Assembly (NCBI GenBank): GCA_001683735.1
Contig: LUGG01000005.1
Coordinates: forward strand, 1,364,001-1,428,000
Direction: 5' to 3'
Source of the DNA: Grifola frondosa
Taxonomy: Eukaryota > Basidiomycota > Agaricomycetes > Polyporales > Grifolaceae
Length of the DNA stretch: 64,000 nt
Shown: positions 12,493 through 23,799 of the stretch, one piece after another
Position numbering within the stretch: the stretch's first letter is position 1
How the letters are laid out: each line of letters begins with the position of its first letter
The notes under the pieces: model-generated
Told to the model about the DNA's origin: nothing
The model's input: the letters and a program-made list of their open reading frames with translations, nothing else
Database searches by the model: none
Made by a program: the position numbers and the translations under genes

Positions 12493-13650
12493 TTAATTGT
12501 CTTCACCATGGGCTTCCGGCTCCGTATACGAATGCAGAAGATCCAATACTGCAATCCTGACATCAGTCAAGAAAGCGGTGTATAAAAAGTCATTATCGTA
12601 CCGGTAGGTTACGGCTGCCCAACGATCGATTTCTAAAAGACGCGCTTCGATCGGACGAGCAGGTTCCTTCGCAGCATCTTCAATCTTCCGGATGAACATC
12701 TCCCAACCTTCTACATAATCCTCCCGGTCCTCACAAAAGAATATGTAAATCCTAGCGAGGTCGTGCACTGATACGCGCCCATACTCCGGCACCAGCGCAC
12801 TACGTCAGGGCTTCCGAGACGCGCGATCCATTGTTCGAACTGTGCTGAGGGAACAGTTGTTCAGCGGACAGTGGGAGATTGAACTTGTCGAAGACGTGAA
12901 TTTTCTGTTAAAAGATGATATGTGCATGACTTACGCGTTTGTCGACCTGCGATGGCAACCCCTCCATCTCAATGTAACACTCCGGCAACTGGGTGACACC
13001 TGCGCGGTTGAAGGACATCGACCAGTGCATGGAGAGGCCGCACTCCTTGCGCAAGGATGCGGCATTCGACGTGAATGAGGGGTTGGTCGACGAGAATTCT
13101 ACCCGCACTGTCACACCACGTACGTCTTGATCCAAACGGACGTGGGGGGAAGACGATGCAGGTGCAGAGGAACGCAGCGGGACTGGCGTAATCTTGAGAG
13201 AAACTGAGCGCGACGGCGCGCCATGTACGACGTAGGGCTGTCGGGAGAGCTACGAAGCGGCATTCAGGAATCAGCTAGTGAATAGTGGGGGATTAGTCTT
13301 AAGTCCTGCGGCAGAACATTTACATCCACGTACCGGATGAACAGGGGTGGATCAAGTACACCTGAGAAGACAAGATTATTCGTGAGATCAGGATAAAAAA
13401 TGAAGCATGCACCGATATTCCGCAATGCAAGCCGGACTGTGAAATCCGTGGCATTCGTCCAGACGAGTGATCCAGAAAGAACCCTGGAGGTCCAGAGGGA
13501 AAGCATGCGGCCAAACAAGGGGTTTCGTGGCAGGCGGTCGTGGGATGCTCAAACAGCAGGTGGTACCTGCCGGACGTATCCCGGGCCATCGAGCTCGCCA
13601 GACGGTTATGCGTCTGGGTCTCGGTGGGTTTCATGGCCACGTGCGGGGGA
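12493..13650 (-). CDS. Uncharacterised coding remnant upstream of KDZ gene
   Basis: Minus-strand open segments here have protein-like composition and could be joined by short introns: WTNATDFTVRLALRNIGAC (about 13400-13460), VLDPPLFIRYVDVNVLPQ (about 13290-13350), GLSMHWSMSFNRAG with LPECYIEMEG (about 12950-13040), and a 99-residue tail EYGRVSVHDLARIYIFF (12493-12792). I do not recognise the family. It lies just upstream of the KDZ start on the same strand and may be a separate accessory gene of the element. Limits and exon joins are uncertain. Confidence 0.4.
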
Positions 13651-13905
13651 GAGAGAGCGGGGAGAGTGTGAGCGAGAGCGAGAGGCCCACGGAAGAGCGT
13701 GGAGAAGAGAGCGGTTGGCAGAGCAAGCTAGAGTGACGAAGGAGTGGCAAGGAGAGGGCAGAGAGAAGGAGCGACGAGGAGAGCGGAGAGAGGAGAGCGA
13801 GGGAGATGGGGGGAAGTGCGAGCGGCGGCGAGGAAAGCGAGCGAGAGTGGCGGGGAAGAGAGGCTGGGAGAGCGAGGGCGGGAGCGGGGACATAGAGCCA
13901 GAAAC
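13640..13905 (+). repeat. Polypurine (GA-rich) tract
   Basis: About 265 bp composed almost wholly of G and A on the plus strand, built from irregular gagag, gcgag and ggaga phrases. All six frames are open through most of it, which reflects composition and not coding. It sits between the minus-strand genes (KDZ and the uncharacterised one) and the plus-strand cargo genes, a place where a shared divergent promoter would lie. Confidence 0.8.
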
Positions 13906-13993
13906 GGGGGGGGAGGCATCGTTCAGCTCGAAGGCTGAACGCAACTCCGATGGTCCGTGCGTGGGAGCTGATGACGACTTGGCGCTTAAGCGT

Positions 13994-14040
13994 ACTGGGC
14001 GCTGAGCTGCCATTTTGGCGCTCACTGCTCAGCGCCCAGT
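13994..14040. repeat. Perfect 13-bp inverted repeat
   Basis: ACTGGGCGCTGAG at 13994-14006 and its exact reverse complement CTCAGCGCCCAGT at 14028-14040 are separated by 21 bp, which itself contains ggcgctca. The core ggcgct recurs at about 14051 and about 14127. It lies just downstream of the polypurine tract between divergent gene sets. It could be a hairpin or a paired protein-binding site; I cannot tell which. Confidence 0.75.
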
Positions 14041-14870
14041 CACACCACTTCGGCGCTCAGGTGACTGGGTGGCTTTGGCGCGGAGCTTCAATGCCTTCCC
14101 ACGCACGGGCCAGCCAGGCGCTCAGTCCTCTGACTTCCGCCTCTGACTTCTGCCTCACTCCCCTTCCCCAATCCGGCCTCCATCCTCACTGTCTTCTGCT
14201 TGCAGCTCGCTGTTCGCCTCCCCTATCCTTCTCCGCACGCCTCGACGTCACGATACGCCTCCCTCCTCACTGCTTCTTAGTTCCTTCGCGTCCTCTTGGT
14301 TCCCTCGCGTCCTCACCATACTCTGTAAGTCCTGGACCTCGTCGCGCATACCTGGGCTGATACGCGTGCTCCCCAGTACGCCTTTGTTTTCTTCACAGGT
14401 CTTCGACGCGGCGTGAAGGGCTGGCACATACCAACCCTACACCGCCGTATACGCCTTGGCCGGTAGACACCTCTACTGTGTGCCTGGTCGTTGTCTCTCG
14501 TACGTCGTACGTCCATCCGCGTTCGTGGTCCCGGTCCGTGCCTCCCTCGGTTTCGTGCTCTCTGCTGGTGGTGGTTCCCCCGTGTCTCCCTCGGCGTCGT
14601 TGTCCTTTCCCGTTGTGCCTCTTCTGTTCCCCCCGCTCAACCCTTCGTGCGCGTGTGCGGTGATTTGGCTTGTTCTTCCAGGTATGATTCACTTATTTCT
14701 TCCGACCATTTCAGTGGGCTAATCATGCGCGCTTGGCGATCGGTTTCGATTGTAGCTACGTCACTTGTTGTTAGGGTTCGGTCATCCAATATACCTTTTT
14801 TTCTCTTGTGTAGGTCTCAGAATGTAGTACATGTGTTTCTTGGGCGCGCGCTGACAATGAGCAAAGAATC

Positions 14871-17064
14871 ATGTCGCGAAATATGCAGGAGATTTCTCCT
14901 GAGCCAAAGCCTCGTCCCACGAACGAGCCCTCGATCGTAAGGGTCCATGATGTAGCATTGAAGCGCACCCCAAATTGCGTGCGTTTCTTTCTTTGTAGTT
15001 TCCTTTTCGCATCCGATGTTCAATTTTCAAATTTGGAATTAGGTTCAGGGCAGAAGATCCACGCCTACGATGCACTTGTGGCCGCCGAAAGTCTCAGTGA
15101 CAGCTGCCTATGGACCACGCCCAATATGACGTGGGTGCCGAAGTTCCCTCTCGCTCGCCATGGTCTCCTAGAGATCATGCACGACGGCCGCTTCGGCCTT
15201 CACGAATATTCTCGCTGGCCGCAATATTATTCTCAAAACATCATTCACTGCGCTTGCATTCCCAGCACTGCTTCCCCTGAGTTCGCGCCGACGTTCTCTT
15301 CCGATACATTCGCGAAGAGGATTTCGAACGCGATAAGCAATGCGGGGTCCAGGACGTTGGCTTCCTGTGGCCGCAGCTTATGTCCAGCTGTTTCAAGGAG
15401 CTGAGCAAATCATCCAGCGCTGGGACCTTCAGGCATGAACCACAAGGCACACCGTGCCCTGGAGACCGGATGAAGTTGGCGCTCCAAATTCGATGGATCG
15501 TCTACGCCGGCTGCCTTCTGGATGGGAGACCGTACTCTGATTGCTGCTCACGTCCAGCGGCTCTCGCTGGAGCTAGCAGGTTTCATTACCTGGAATGAAG
15601 TCGTCGCTCCACGATGGGAGAATCCGTCCTTCGCCACGCATGATGTGCTCCCTGTCCTCGGCGCGTTCACGAACTCTCCCACCACGGCGATGATGTTCCA
15701 TCGCGTCGGCTTACCTGTGTGGCTCATCCAGCACACACGCGCTCCCTCATCATCTATGACATCGTGGAGCCAGTCGGTCTGCCGTTCGACATGGACAACA
15801 ACCCCACTCGTCCCTCATTAGTCAACATTTTCGACAACGGCCAAGGCATTGTGGCTGCCCCAGGCTATTGGACCGAGCTCATCCAGTGTGCGTTGATGAA
15901 GAACATCGGCGACCGTCGTCTTGGATCTCTCCTCCCCCCTGCTCTGAACAAGTCGTCAAGCGTCAGAAGCTCGACGAAGGCGCTGCCTTGGGCAGGCGCT
16001 CGAAGTCAACTCATCGAGGCCCGAGGCGATCGCGCAGGAAGGCTGCTGCCACAGGCAAGGAAAATGGCGGCGATGAGTCTCCTGCAGGCGAACACATCAG
16101 TCCCACCTACCGTCTCACTAATCTCACCCATCCGGCTGTCACACATTATCCTCCCCTTCCCCTCTCGCATGTCTTCGCCATGGATGCGTGCATTGCAGAG
16201 CATCTCTCCTGTCCCCCCGTCGGAGGATGCTCATAGATTTTTCTACGCGCCTCCTTTCCTCTTGTCCTCCATGCCGGGGGCAAAGCAGCTGATGAGGACG
16301 AGATGCTGAAGATCACGCGGTACATCCATAGTCTGGCTCGCATTCGCTCATTCTGCCCTCCCGCATAATGGAGCCCACCCTCTCTGGCGACCCCTCACGT
16401 CACGCAATGGCGTGATGCCCTGTGGGGGAATATCTATATGATGCACATGCCGTGCCCCCTCCAAAGGTCTCTCCGGCCTGAGAGGCGCCACCACTCGAAG
16501 GTGGACGCTCGCCGACTTTTCGGCAAAGTTGGCCGCATCCCGACCTACTTCTCCATGACGAGCCTATCGTCAGTGGCATCACGGTCTCGACAGCGGTGGC
16601 TCGCGATGACCGCCGCCTTCGTACGCTACTCCTCTGGGAGTGCCACAAGATCAATTTCAGGGGAGAGCTGTTGGCACTGGATGAGGTGCTCCTGGGATCC
16701 GCTGCGTGGTCGCCGTTGGCTAGATGGGCTCGGGAGAAGGAGGTTGCGAAGGTCTGGACGGCAGCTGGGGGAACAGCGGTGAGCGTGGTGCCATTGGACT
16801 TCGAGAGCAGCGAGAGAGCTATAGATGGCGTGTACCGTCCCCGGCAGCACGCGCAGCAGGGATACCGTCGTCGCTGTTCTCTCGGTGCTTGCGTCCTGGC
16901 CATCACTCCCTCGTGAGCTTGCTGTGCAGCCTGCTTGGCTCCAGACATGTTCGAGCGAGGAGCTTGCGCACGCTCAGGACCATGCAGTATCGTTTTACGC
17001 ACAGTCCTTTGCAAGGGTGTTCCATCTTTTGCCGACGCCGCCTGTTTTCATGAACTTGGATTAG
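14871..17064 (+). pseudogene. Decayed member of a repeat-associated agaricomycete protein family
   Basis: A multi-copy basidiomycete protein family of unknown function, recognised from memory by its order of conserved pieces. These are WTTPNMTWVPKFPLARHG (about 15110-15165), FITWNEVVAPRWENPSF (about 15580-15635), VLPVLGAFTNSP (about 15650-15685), MMFHRVGLPVWLIQHTRA (about 15690-15745), VTQWRDALWGEYLYDAH (about 16400-16450), LLLWECHKINFRGELLALD (about 16627-16683), and the ending DHAVSFYAQSFARVFHLLP (about 16979-17035) with stop at 17064. The reading frame changes repeatedly without introns, and an in-frame TGA is present near 15436. The gene is therefore broken. It lies within the KDZ element and points away from the transposase. 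No enzymatic motif is visible. Confidence 0.62.
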
Positions 17065-17514
17065 TGTAGTGGGACGTCATCATTTTTGTTGCTATGTTCA
17101 TTCTATGCCTTGCTCTTCGTGTATGCTCTCTGCTTTCGCGCTGCCTGTGGATCGACGCTTTTCTCCTCAGGTGCTTTCGTTTGATCCTTCGTCGTGATTG
17201 TGCTGGATCTGGACTTCTCGGGGGTTTCACTTGTCACGTACGGTGGATCGAGTTTTTCTCCTTGCCGTTGGATGTATTATTTTGCAGTTATCGGAATTGA
17301 TCGTTGTTTCCTTCATGGGTCTCCTCGGAGACCATCGGGATCATTTGAGATTGGCCACCGGGTAAGTTGGATTTCCGGCGCTGAACAATGTCTTGCAGGA
17401 TCTCTTGCGCTCTGGCAGGGTAGCTTTCTGCGGCGGGAACGTTCGGTGAGAAATCGTCCCTGCGTTGAACTCAGGTACTGACGATTACGCCGTAGAAAAG
17501 ATGGGGAAGACGAA

Positions 17515-19499
17515 ATGGCTCCCGAAGAGCTGGCTTTCTTGCTAGAGGCTCGCAATTCGCAGGAGGTAATGGACTTACTGAACGGGGGAGAGACTGGTAG
17601 TCAGCGAGCTGCTGCGACTTGCATCACTCAGCGATACCGAACATTTTGGCAACACTCCCTTTCAGGCTGAGAGCGCCGAGGAATTCACATACGATTGGCA
17701 GGTGCGAAGCGCAAGAATCGGTCACGAATGGTTTGTCTTGAGGAGGAGTCCGTTGAAGAAGCAGAGGCTCGTCTGGAGGGTATTGCCAAGGTACGAGGTG
17801 CCTGGCATTGAATGATTAATACTAACTCTTACTTAGCGCATCTACAACTGGGTGAAGAACGCCAGCGAGAAGCGCAAGCGCACGAAGGCTACTGTGGTGC
17901 CGCCTGTGCCAATGGCCGGTACGCCAGCCCGCAAGCCCAGCGCTGGACATCTACAAGAAACAACATCCGGATCGCCCTCAAGCTGAAGTCAGCACGGGAA
18001 CCGACGGACGCGCTAGAGCCAACATTGGTAAATGGGCCTCCGAAGCCAAAGCCCGATTCGACCAGCTGAGCCGGCAGGAGAAAGCTGCCTTCGCGCAGGA
18101 AGCGGAGACTCAAGGGAAGGCACTTGAAGCTGAACTCGCAGCTCTTGGCCCTGATGGCATTCGCGCGGGTAAGTCAATAGATTTCTGTGCGGGATAATTC
18201 TTACGGCTGCACAGGAAAGCTTCCTCGATGCCAGACTGGTTGGAAGCTTGTGCACGAGGATGGTATGATCAAACCGGTTGGGTAGGGTTCTACATCGCGG
18301 GCGGCGTTGATGCCAATGGGAATCTACAAGCATATGCGTGAGTCCGTTTAAACTCGTTACTGGTTGATTCAGCTGACATCACACGTAGAACAAGCATTGG
18401 CAAGGACGCAGCGGGCTGTGACTTCGAAACGCGGCTGTGTGCTCTTGCAGGTTGGCCTTCCGACCGTATTCGCGGCAAATTCACAGAGTTTTTATCTGAC
18501 TTATTCAAACGTGAGTATCAGTCGTGTTCGATCGGCCATTTTCCTCAATCGATCCTATACTACAGCACCGCCGCCTTCGCCGCCGTCGCACACACGAGCG
18601 TCGTGCTCCACCTTGCCGAGCAAGGTGACGAGCTCTCTGGCGCATTGGCTGCGTCCCAGCCATCGCCTTCTCCCCCACGAGACAGCTCGCCGGAGCTCTA
18701 CCAACCAGAATCACCCCAACTATCTGTCCCATCGCCTGCTCGCACGCGTGAGAACTCACAGGAGGTTTCGCACCAGCATCTCCTCAACCATCCGTCCCAT
18801 CGCCTACTTGTGTGCGACAGATGCCCAGGAGGTTTCTCAACCGGCATCCCCTCAACCTTCATTGTCACAGGCAGTCGTGGGGAGATCGTGCACAAGGGTG
18901 CGTATTCTTGTGGTCGATCATTCAGGATTAGCTAACACATGAACTTCACTCACAGCGATCCAAGGTAAGCTTGCAATAATGTTGATGAGGCAATCGTACT
19001 GACGAACGCAATGTAGAAACCTTGACTGACGGAAACCAGCAGACGCGCAAGAAGTCGAGGAAGTCCAAGTCAAAGAAATTCAAATCAAAGAAATCAAAGT
19101 CTCTTGATAACGGTACGTAGTTGACCACATTCTTCATACATTCTCATCTACAGCATAATATTACAGACCCCGCTTCAGCCGCCAAATCTTCTGGCACCCC
19201 GGCTTGCAAAACCAGTACGAACGGTCCAGCCTGTGGACACTTCACTGATTACTCGAGCTCCACGGGAACGCAAACCTTCAGGTCGCCTTCTTGGCGAAGA
19301 TCCGTAAGTGAAATATTCTGTCAATCAACAGACTAGAAGGAACTCACTTACGGTGCAGGGTGCAGACTGTCGCTCTGCAAAAGCGGAAGGCGCCAGAGCC
19401 TCGAGTCGCTTGAACCGAAGTCGACGAAGCGTGCCGCGGGTGAACTTCACGCAGCTACTTCCACTAAATTCCGTAGCTACGTTATCATTTTTGTCTTAG
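17515..19499 (+). pseudogene. Cargo gene, repeat-associated agaricomycete family (basic/HMG-like N-terminal half)
   Basis: Starts at MAPEELAFLLEARNSQ (17515). Next comes a basic stretch IYNWVKNASEKRKRTKA (about 17836-17890), then LDIYKKQHPDRPQAEV (about 17945-17990) and a helical KWASEAKARFDQLSRQEKAA segment (about 18027-18090). This layout resembles known agaricomycete multi-copy proteins with HMG-box-like helices. After GT-AG introns near 18170-18222 and 18339-18390 come GWYDQTGWVGFYIAGG (about 18255-18305) and WPSDRIRGKFTEFLSDLF (about 18455-18508). The rest is Ser/Pro-rich, with a lysine-serine run KKSRKSKSKKFKSKKSKS (about 19050-19105). Some frame changes lack introns, so it is at least partly broken. 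Function is unknown; the basic and helical parts would suit DNA binding. Confidence 0.5.
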
Positions 19500-19786
19500 T
19501 TACTTGGTTCCCGACTGTGACAAGAGTGATACACTCGACAGGCAGCCGGTGTCCGTGGGATAAGATCTGCTGTCCCGGGCGTTGGTGGATAAATGAGTGA
19601 TCTTGATATTTCCGGTATGTTTTGAAACCAATCTTGAGGTGATCGATCTTCACGGGCACTTAGAAACACGGCAGGGAAGTTTCGTCGTTCCGTGCCCTGA
19701 AAGTGTGGTCGAGCTGGAGCGTTATCGCATATTTGCTTCCTCCAACGCATCGCCGACGCGCTCTTCCCCTTCTGGAGAAATTTGAC

Positions 19787-22322
19787 ATGGCGAGATCCAG
19801 GCTGCGTATGTTATAATCTGTCTGACTTCGTGTATTTGTCTTCTTGTGGACATCCACTCTCACTATTCTCACATTTCCCATGCCTTCTAAATACTCTAAC
19901 GCTCTCAGGACTCTCTGCGAGGAGGGTTCGAAAGAATATCGCCCTAAAGACAGCCCGAAAGTTTGCCCTACTTGCGGCAACGGCGGCAAGATCATCTGTA
20001 AGTTGGCGTTCGCCAGCGAGCATGCGGGCGAATGGTTCTTTAAGGTATGTTTCTACTTACTTAGAGCACTGCGGGGCTCATTTGCTGTCCATCAGTGCAC
20101 GTACAAAAATTTCGAGAAGAACAAGTACTGCGATTGGTTCTCCTGGACCGGGGCAGCTCCCTCTCCATCGAAGATTGCCGCTATTCAGGCACTCATTGCC
20201 GATGAAGAACGTATTCGCCTGGAGGCTGATGCGAATCGTCTGGGAGCGACGGCGGAACGCGCCCGGGTTGCTGAAGAGAAGGCGGGTGCGCGCGAGGAGG
20301 TGGCTAAGGTGCGGCACGAGAGGGCGTAGTGACGGCCGAGCGGCACAAGAACGAGCAGACCGTGCTTTGGCGACGAAACTGCAAAGTGAATTGGATAACG
20401 AGGTAAGTGAGAGATCAATACGCGGTAATTCTACACTAACCTAGTGAATAATAGGGATGTTTGGGGAAGCGTCCGCTTCGATGGACCTCACTGAGGGCAT
20501 CCCTGAGAAAAAAGGTGTTGAAGAGGGTGCTAGCCCCCAGGTAAGTGATATGCAACCCGCAAATGAACACCTGCTGACTGCTACCACATAGACGACAGGT
20601 TCGTCGAGCGGTGTGACTCCATCCGGGCTTGGATGGTCCAGCTCGCAGGTGAGCCTCGATTCTTGTGTTACGCATTATATAACTAATCATACATTGATCC
20701 AGCCCACGGCTTCTACTCCTCACACCCAGCTACGAGCCCTACCGACTCCTTGAAGGGTAAAGGCAAAGGCAAGGCGCTGTCTCTCGCAAGACACCTGCCA
20801 TCAATGCCATCTCCGCGTGCCACCATGACTCGAATTCCTAGGCCAGTGACGTTCCCCCTCCTCAGCCAGACCTTTAACGAGAAGGTTGCGACCTCAGGTA
20901 CTGTGGCATCTGCTGGTGATCATTCTTCTGGATCGTCGTCTCTCCCGAGCACCTTTTTCGTCCCTTCCACGCCCTCGGATGGACCATCTCCTCCTACCAA
21001 GGCAGCTCGCATCGTACGCATCACGACTGGCACTAGGCCGGTCACCCAGCCTCTCACCCAGAAGTCCAACGACGTGTTTGGCCCTTCCACGCCCTCGGAT
21101 GGACCGTCTTCTCCTACCAAGGCAGCTCGCATCGTACGCATAACGACTGGCACTAAACCGGTCACTCAGCCCCTCTCACTCAGAAGTCCAGCGAGAAGAC
21201 GGCGACTGGGGCATCGGCTGGCAGCGCTCCTCCTGGCTCCGCGTCTCGCTCTAAGAGCACGTTTTTTGTCCCTTCCACGCCCTCGGATGGACCATCTTCT
21301 CCCAGTAAGAGAGCTCGCATCGTACGCACATCGACCTTCTCGCGCCTCCCAATCCCCATTACAGGACGCCAGTCACGCCAAAGGCGTCCGTCGTTCATAC
21401 CACTGACCCAAGCTATGCCCGCTCTCCCTCTCCCGCTTGTAGCGTCATCTCTATCTCTTCCGATTCGGATGCTGAGCCGACGTTGGATATTGGCGCGGCA
21501 GTCGATGCAGCAATCTCGGACACCTTTCCCACTCAAAAAGTGTGGATGACGGCCGCCCGCAAGGTGTACACCTCCCTTGCATCTGAATTCTTGAAACAAC
21601 AGGCATCGAAGGAGCCTAGCCCTTCAAGCGGGAACGACAGCGGCAAGGAGAATCGCCACCCCCCGCTGCTCGCAGCGGAGGAGGCGATCGGGCCCGACGA
21701 CGACGATGCATTACCCCTTCATCGCAGGTCAACTCCAGCCCGGAGTTGGTGGCTGGTCTTCGAACTGACAAGGACCCCTTCGCCTCCCTCTTTACAGAAG
21801 AGATGTCGGGTGGGCATGCTTCGGACCTATACACTTCCGACGAGGATCCCCTCGACAAGTTGACATGGGATGAGTCGGACGAGGAGTTTGAGCCGGAAAG
21901 GGGCGGCATGGGGTCCTCATCTTCTGAGCCGGAATGGGCGGTGTCGACGGAGCAGGACTGGTTCGCGCTCGAAATTTACGTGTGGAACCAGGTATGTCCG
22001 CTTGCTAATTCTCTCGAGCGCGAACTCACATTCACGTTAGTCGGGCAAGCGACCACGGCCGTTCTATATCACTGTCCCTCGTGAGGGGAAAATCAGCATC
22101 GCGCGACTTCCAATCGTTTTAAAGTGCTTTACCGATGCTAATGTTGTGCATTTCCAGCGTTGGAACCCGGTGATGCGGATATGGGAGGCGAATAAACTTA
22201 CGGACGCTTTCTGGGTCCACTGCGAGCTGCGGCGAACACTCATCTTACGTTTTCCTGGGGTGGATCCGTGCACCGGGATGGAGGACTTCCTTCACAAGTT
22301 GGACAGGGAGTCCATGTTGTAG
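19787..22322 (+). pseudogene. GRF-type zinc-finger cargo gene, broken
   Basis: The model start is ATG 19787; a 19-nt first exon (MARSRLR) joins 19909 after a GT-AG intron. CPTCGNGG (about 19957-19980) is followed by a GRF-like zinc finger: CKLAFASEHAGEWFFK, intron 20045-20095, then CTYKNF and YCDWFSWTG (to about 20145). GRF fingers occur in nucleic-acid enzymes and bind single-stranded DNA or RNA. A coiled coil follows (EERIRLEADANRLG to about 20320), where a TAG at 20327-20329 ends the frame; the coiled coil continues in another frame (ALATKLQSELDNE), so I infer a 1-nt shift. Then come three tandem repeats (20959-21330), an acidic Ser-rich part and a folded-looking tail RPFYITVPREGKISIARLP to LHKLDRES (about 22054-22315). 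The whole-gene model is a hypothesis. Confidence 0.55.
20959..21330 (+). repeat. Coding tandem repeat, about 120 bp x 3
   Basis: Three head-to-tail copies begin cccttccacgccctcggatg at about 20966, 21084 and 21271. They encode PSTPSDGPSPPTKAARIVRI and close variants, each followed by a TTGT(R/K)PVTQPL-type linker in the first two. The third copy is displaced by an extra 68 bp or so and is partial. Ser/Pro-rich repeats like this expand by slippage or unequal exchange. Confidence 0.8.
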
Positions 22323-22483
22323 GAAGGTTGTTGTTTATATTCAATGCCTGTGCTGCACACTAACCGTTGACAATGCAGAAGTCTACTTAAAATACAATAG
22401 AGAATGTGATGTTCATATTTTGTCTGATGTTGAAACCGCGTGCAAGTGTGAGAATATAGGTGAGTCATTCTCAGTCATGGCGT

Positions 22484-22775
22484 AGCTACGGGTGAGGATG
22501 CGAGCGTCGTCGTCGGATACATATGGTGGCGTCGGATACATCTGGGGCTCGGATACATATGGCGGTGTCGGGGCACTTGGGGTATGATGGGTCCGGCTAG
22601 CTACGGGCGAGGATGCGAGCGTCGTCGTCGGATACATCTGACGGCGTCGGATACATTGGCGGCATCGGGACACTTGGGGTATGATGGGTCCGGTGTAGCT
22701 ACGGGCGAGGATGCGAGCGTCGTCGTCGGATACATCTGGCGTGTCGGATACATATGGCGGTCAGGCAATGATACA
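22484..22775 (+). repeat. Tandem repeat, about 105-115 bp x 3
   Basis: Three units each contain tagctacgggcgaggatgcg, agcgtcgtcgtcggatacat and, in the first two, cacttggggtatgatgggtc. Inside each unit the phrase cggatacatNTGGNGG recurs, so there is a shorter inner period as well. It lies just inside the right arm of the long inverted repeats. Confidence 0.8.
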
Positions 22776-22869
22776 TATGGTATTACGATCTATATACACC
22801 TCGGAATATGTATCTATTTTTGTTCTACTCCATCTTCTTTCTGTATCCGGCCAACTGAAGTCCCTCTCT

Positions 22870-23490
22870 GAGGCGAGTACTGGACAGAATCTTTCCGCAT
22901 AAACATCACCTTACCAGGATAAAATACATCTCTCAGAGGGTGCACTTCACTCCACATTCTGTCCAATATTCATTTCCCAAATTAGGAGGGATCTCTGCCA
23001 GCAAAGCAGGAGGAGACGAAATTTTGTCATTGTTTGTGGCTATCTACTGTACACAAAATTGAATTACACATATGTAGGACTAAGGGGAATGTTAAATCAA
23101 GAGAATCCATGAAGTATTGAGGGAGGAGGATGGGGAGAAATTCTGATGTGGCTAAGCCTGCACCCACCAGAAATGGATGTTTTCCATAACATATTCTGCC
23201 AAAATAAAATTATAAACATCAAATGGGACATTAAGGCGACCAAGGGAATAAATGAATCAAGAGATTTGGTAACAATTTGAGGGAGGAATTCAGGAAAACA
23301 TTCTGGTGAAATTGTCCAGAATGGTATGTTTTTATTTTACTATCACACAAAGTTATTAATGTATTCTAAATCTCCTAAATGATCGCTTTCAGACGAGCCC
23401 AAGATCATAAAATTCCGTGAAGAATTGAGGAAGCAATATGGAAAACAACATATGGTGGCTGAAACAAATATAGCAAGCACAATGGTATGA
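22870..23490 (-). repeat. Long inverted repeat, right arm copy A
   Basis: Reverse complement matches 6190-6790, including the inner edge (gtactggacagaatctttcc, attttatcctggtaaggtga on the complement). It lacks the outermost palindromic end found in copy B. It stands in direct tandem with copy B at 23800-24430, about 300 bp apart. It may be a duplicated terminus or the remnant of a second element. Confidence 0.72.
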
Positions 23491-23799
23491 GTATGGCGGT
23501 GATTGTGAGCATGAGTGTAGATGTCTAGCATGAGCATATAAGTAATGAGGGAGTGGGAGACATTAATATGTCAAATATTCGACATTTGACATGGGCTGTA
23601 ATTATTTTAATTGAATTTAATTTAATGTCTTAAAATGTGCTTATTGATGAAGGATCTAGACCAATGACATACTAGCGGTCGTCGAGGGGTCAAAATTGGC
23701 TCGTCGATGACCGCTAGTAGGTCATAGGTCCAGACCGGCCTATGCATTATTGTAGCCACCGGGCTACTCAGTGCATTAGACATCTGACTGCCGCAAGGC
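23491..23799. other. Spacer between the two right-arm copies
   Basis: About 300 bp with no coding signal. It contains a short inverted phrase around 23655-23725 (ctagcggtcgtcgagg and, further on, gatgaccgctag with aggtc). Confidence 0.4.

Noticed and set aside
13400..14025. Long open frames on both strands over the GA-rich tract
   Set aside because: Six frames are open because the sequence is almost pure purine on one strand; the translations are Arg/Glu/Gly or Ser/Pro/Leu runs with no domain.
12493..22322. TET/JBP dioxygenase as KDZ cargo
   Set aside because: Such genes are known partners of fungal KDZ elements, but I found no HxD...H/R pattern in any reading of this interval.
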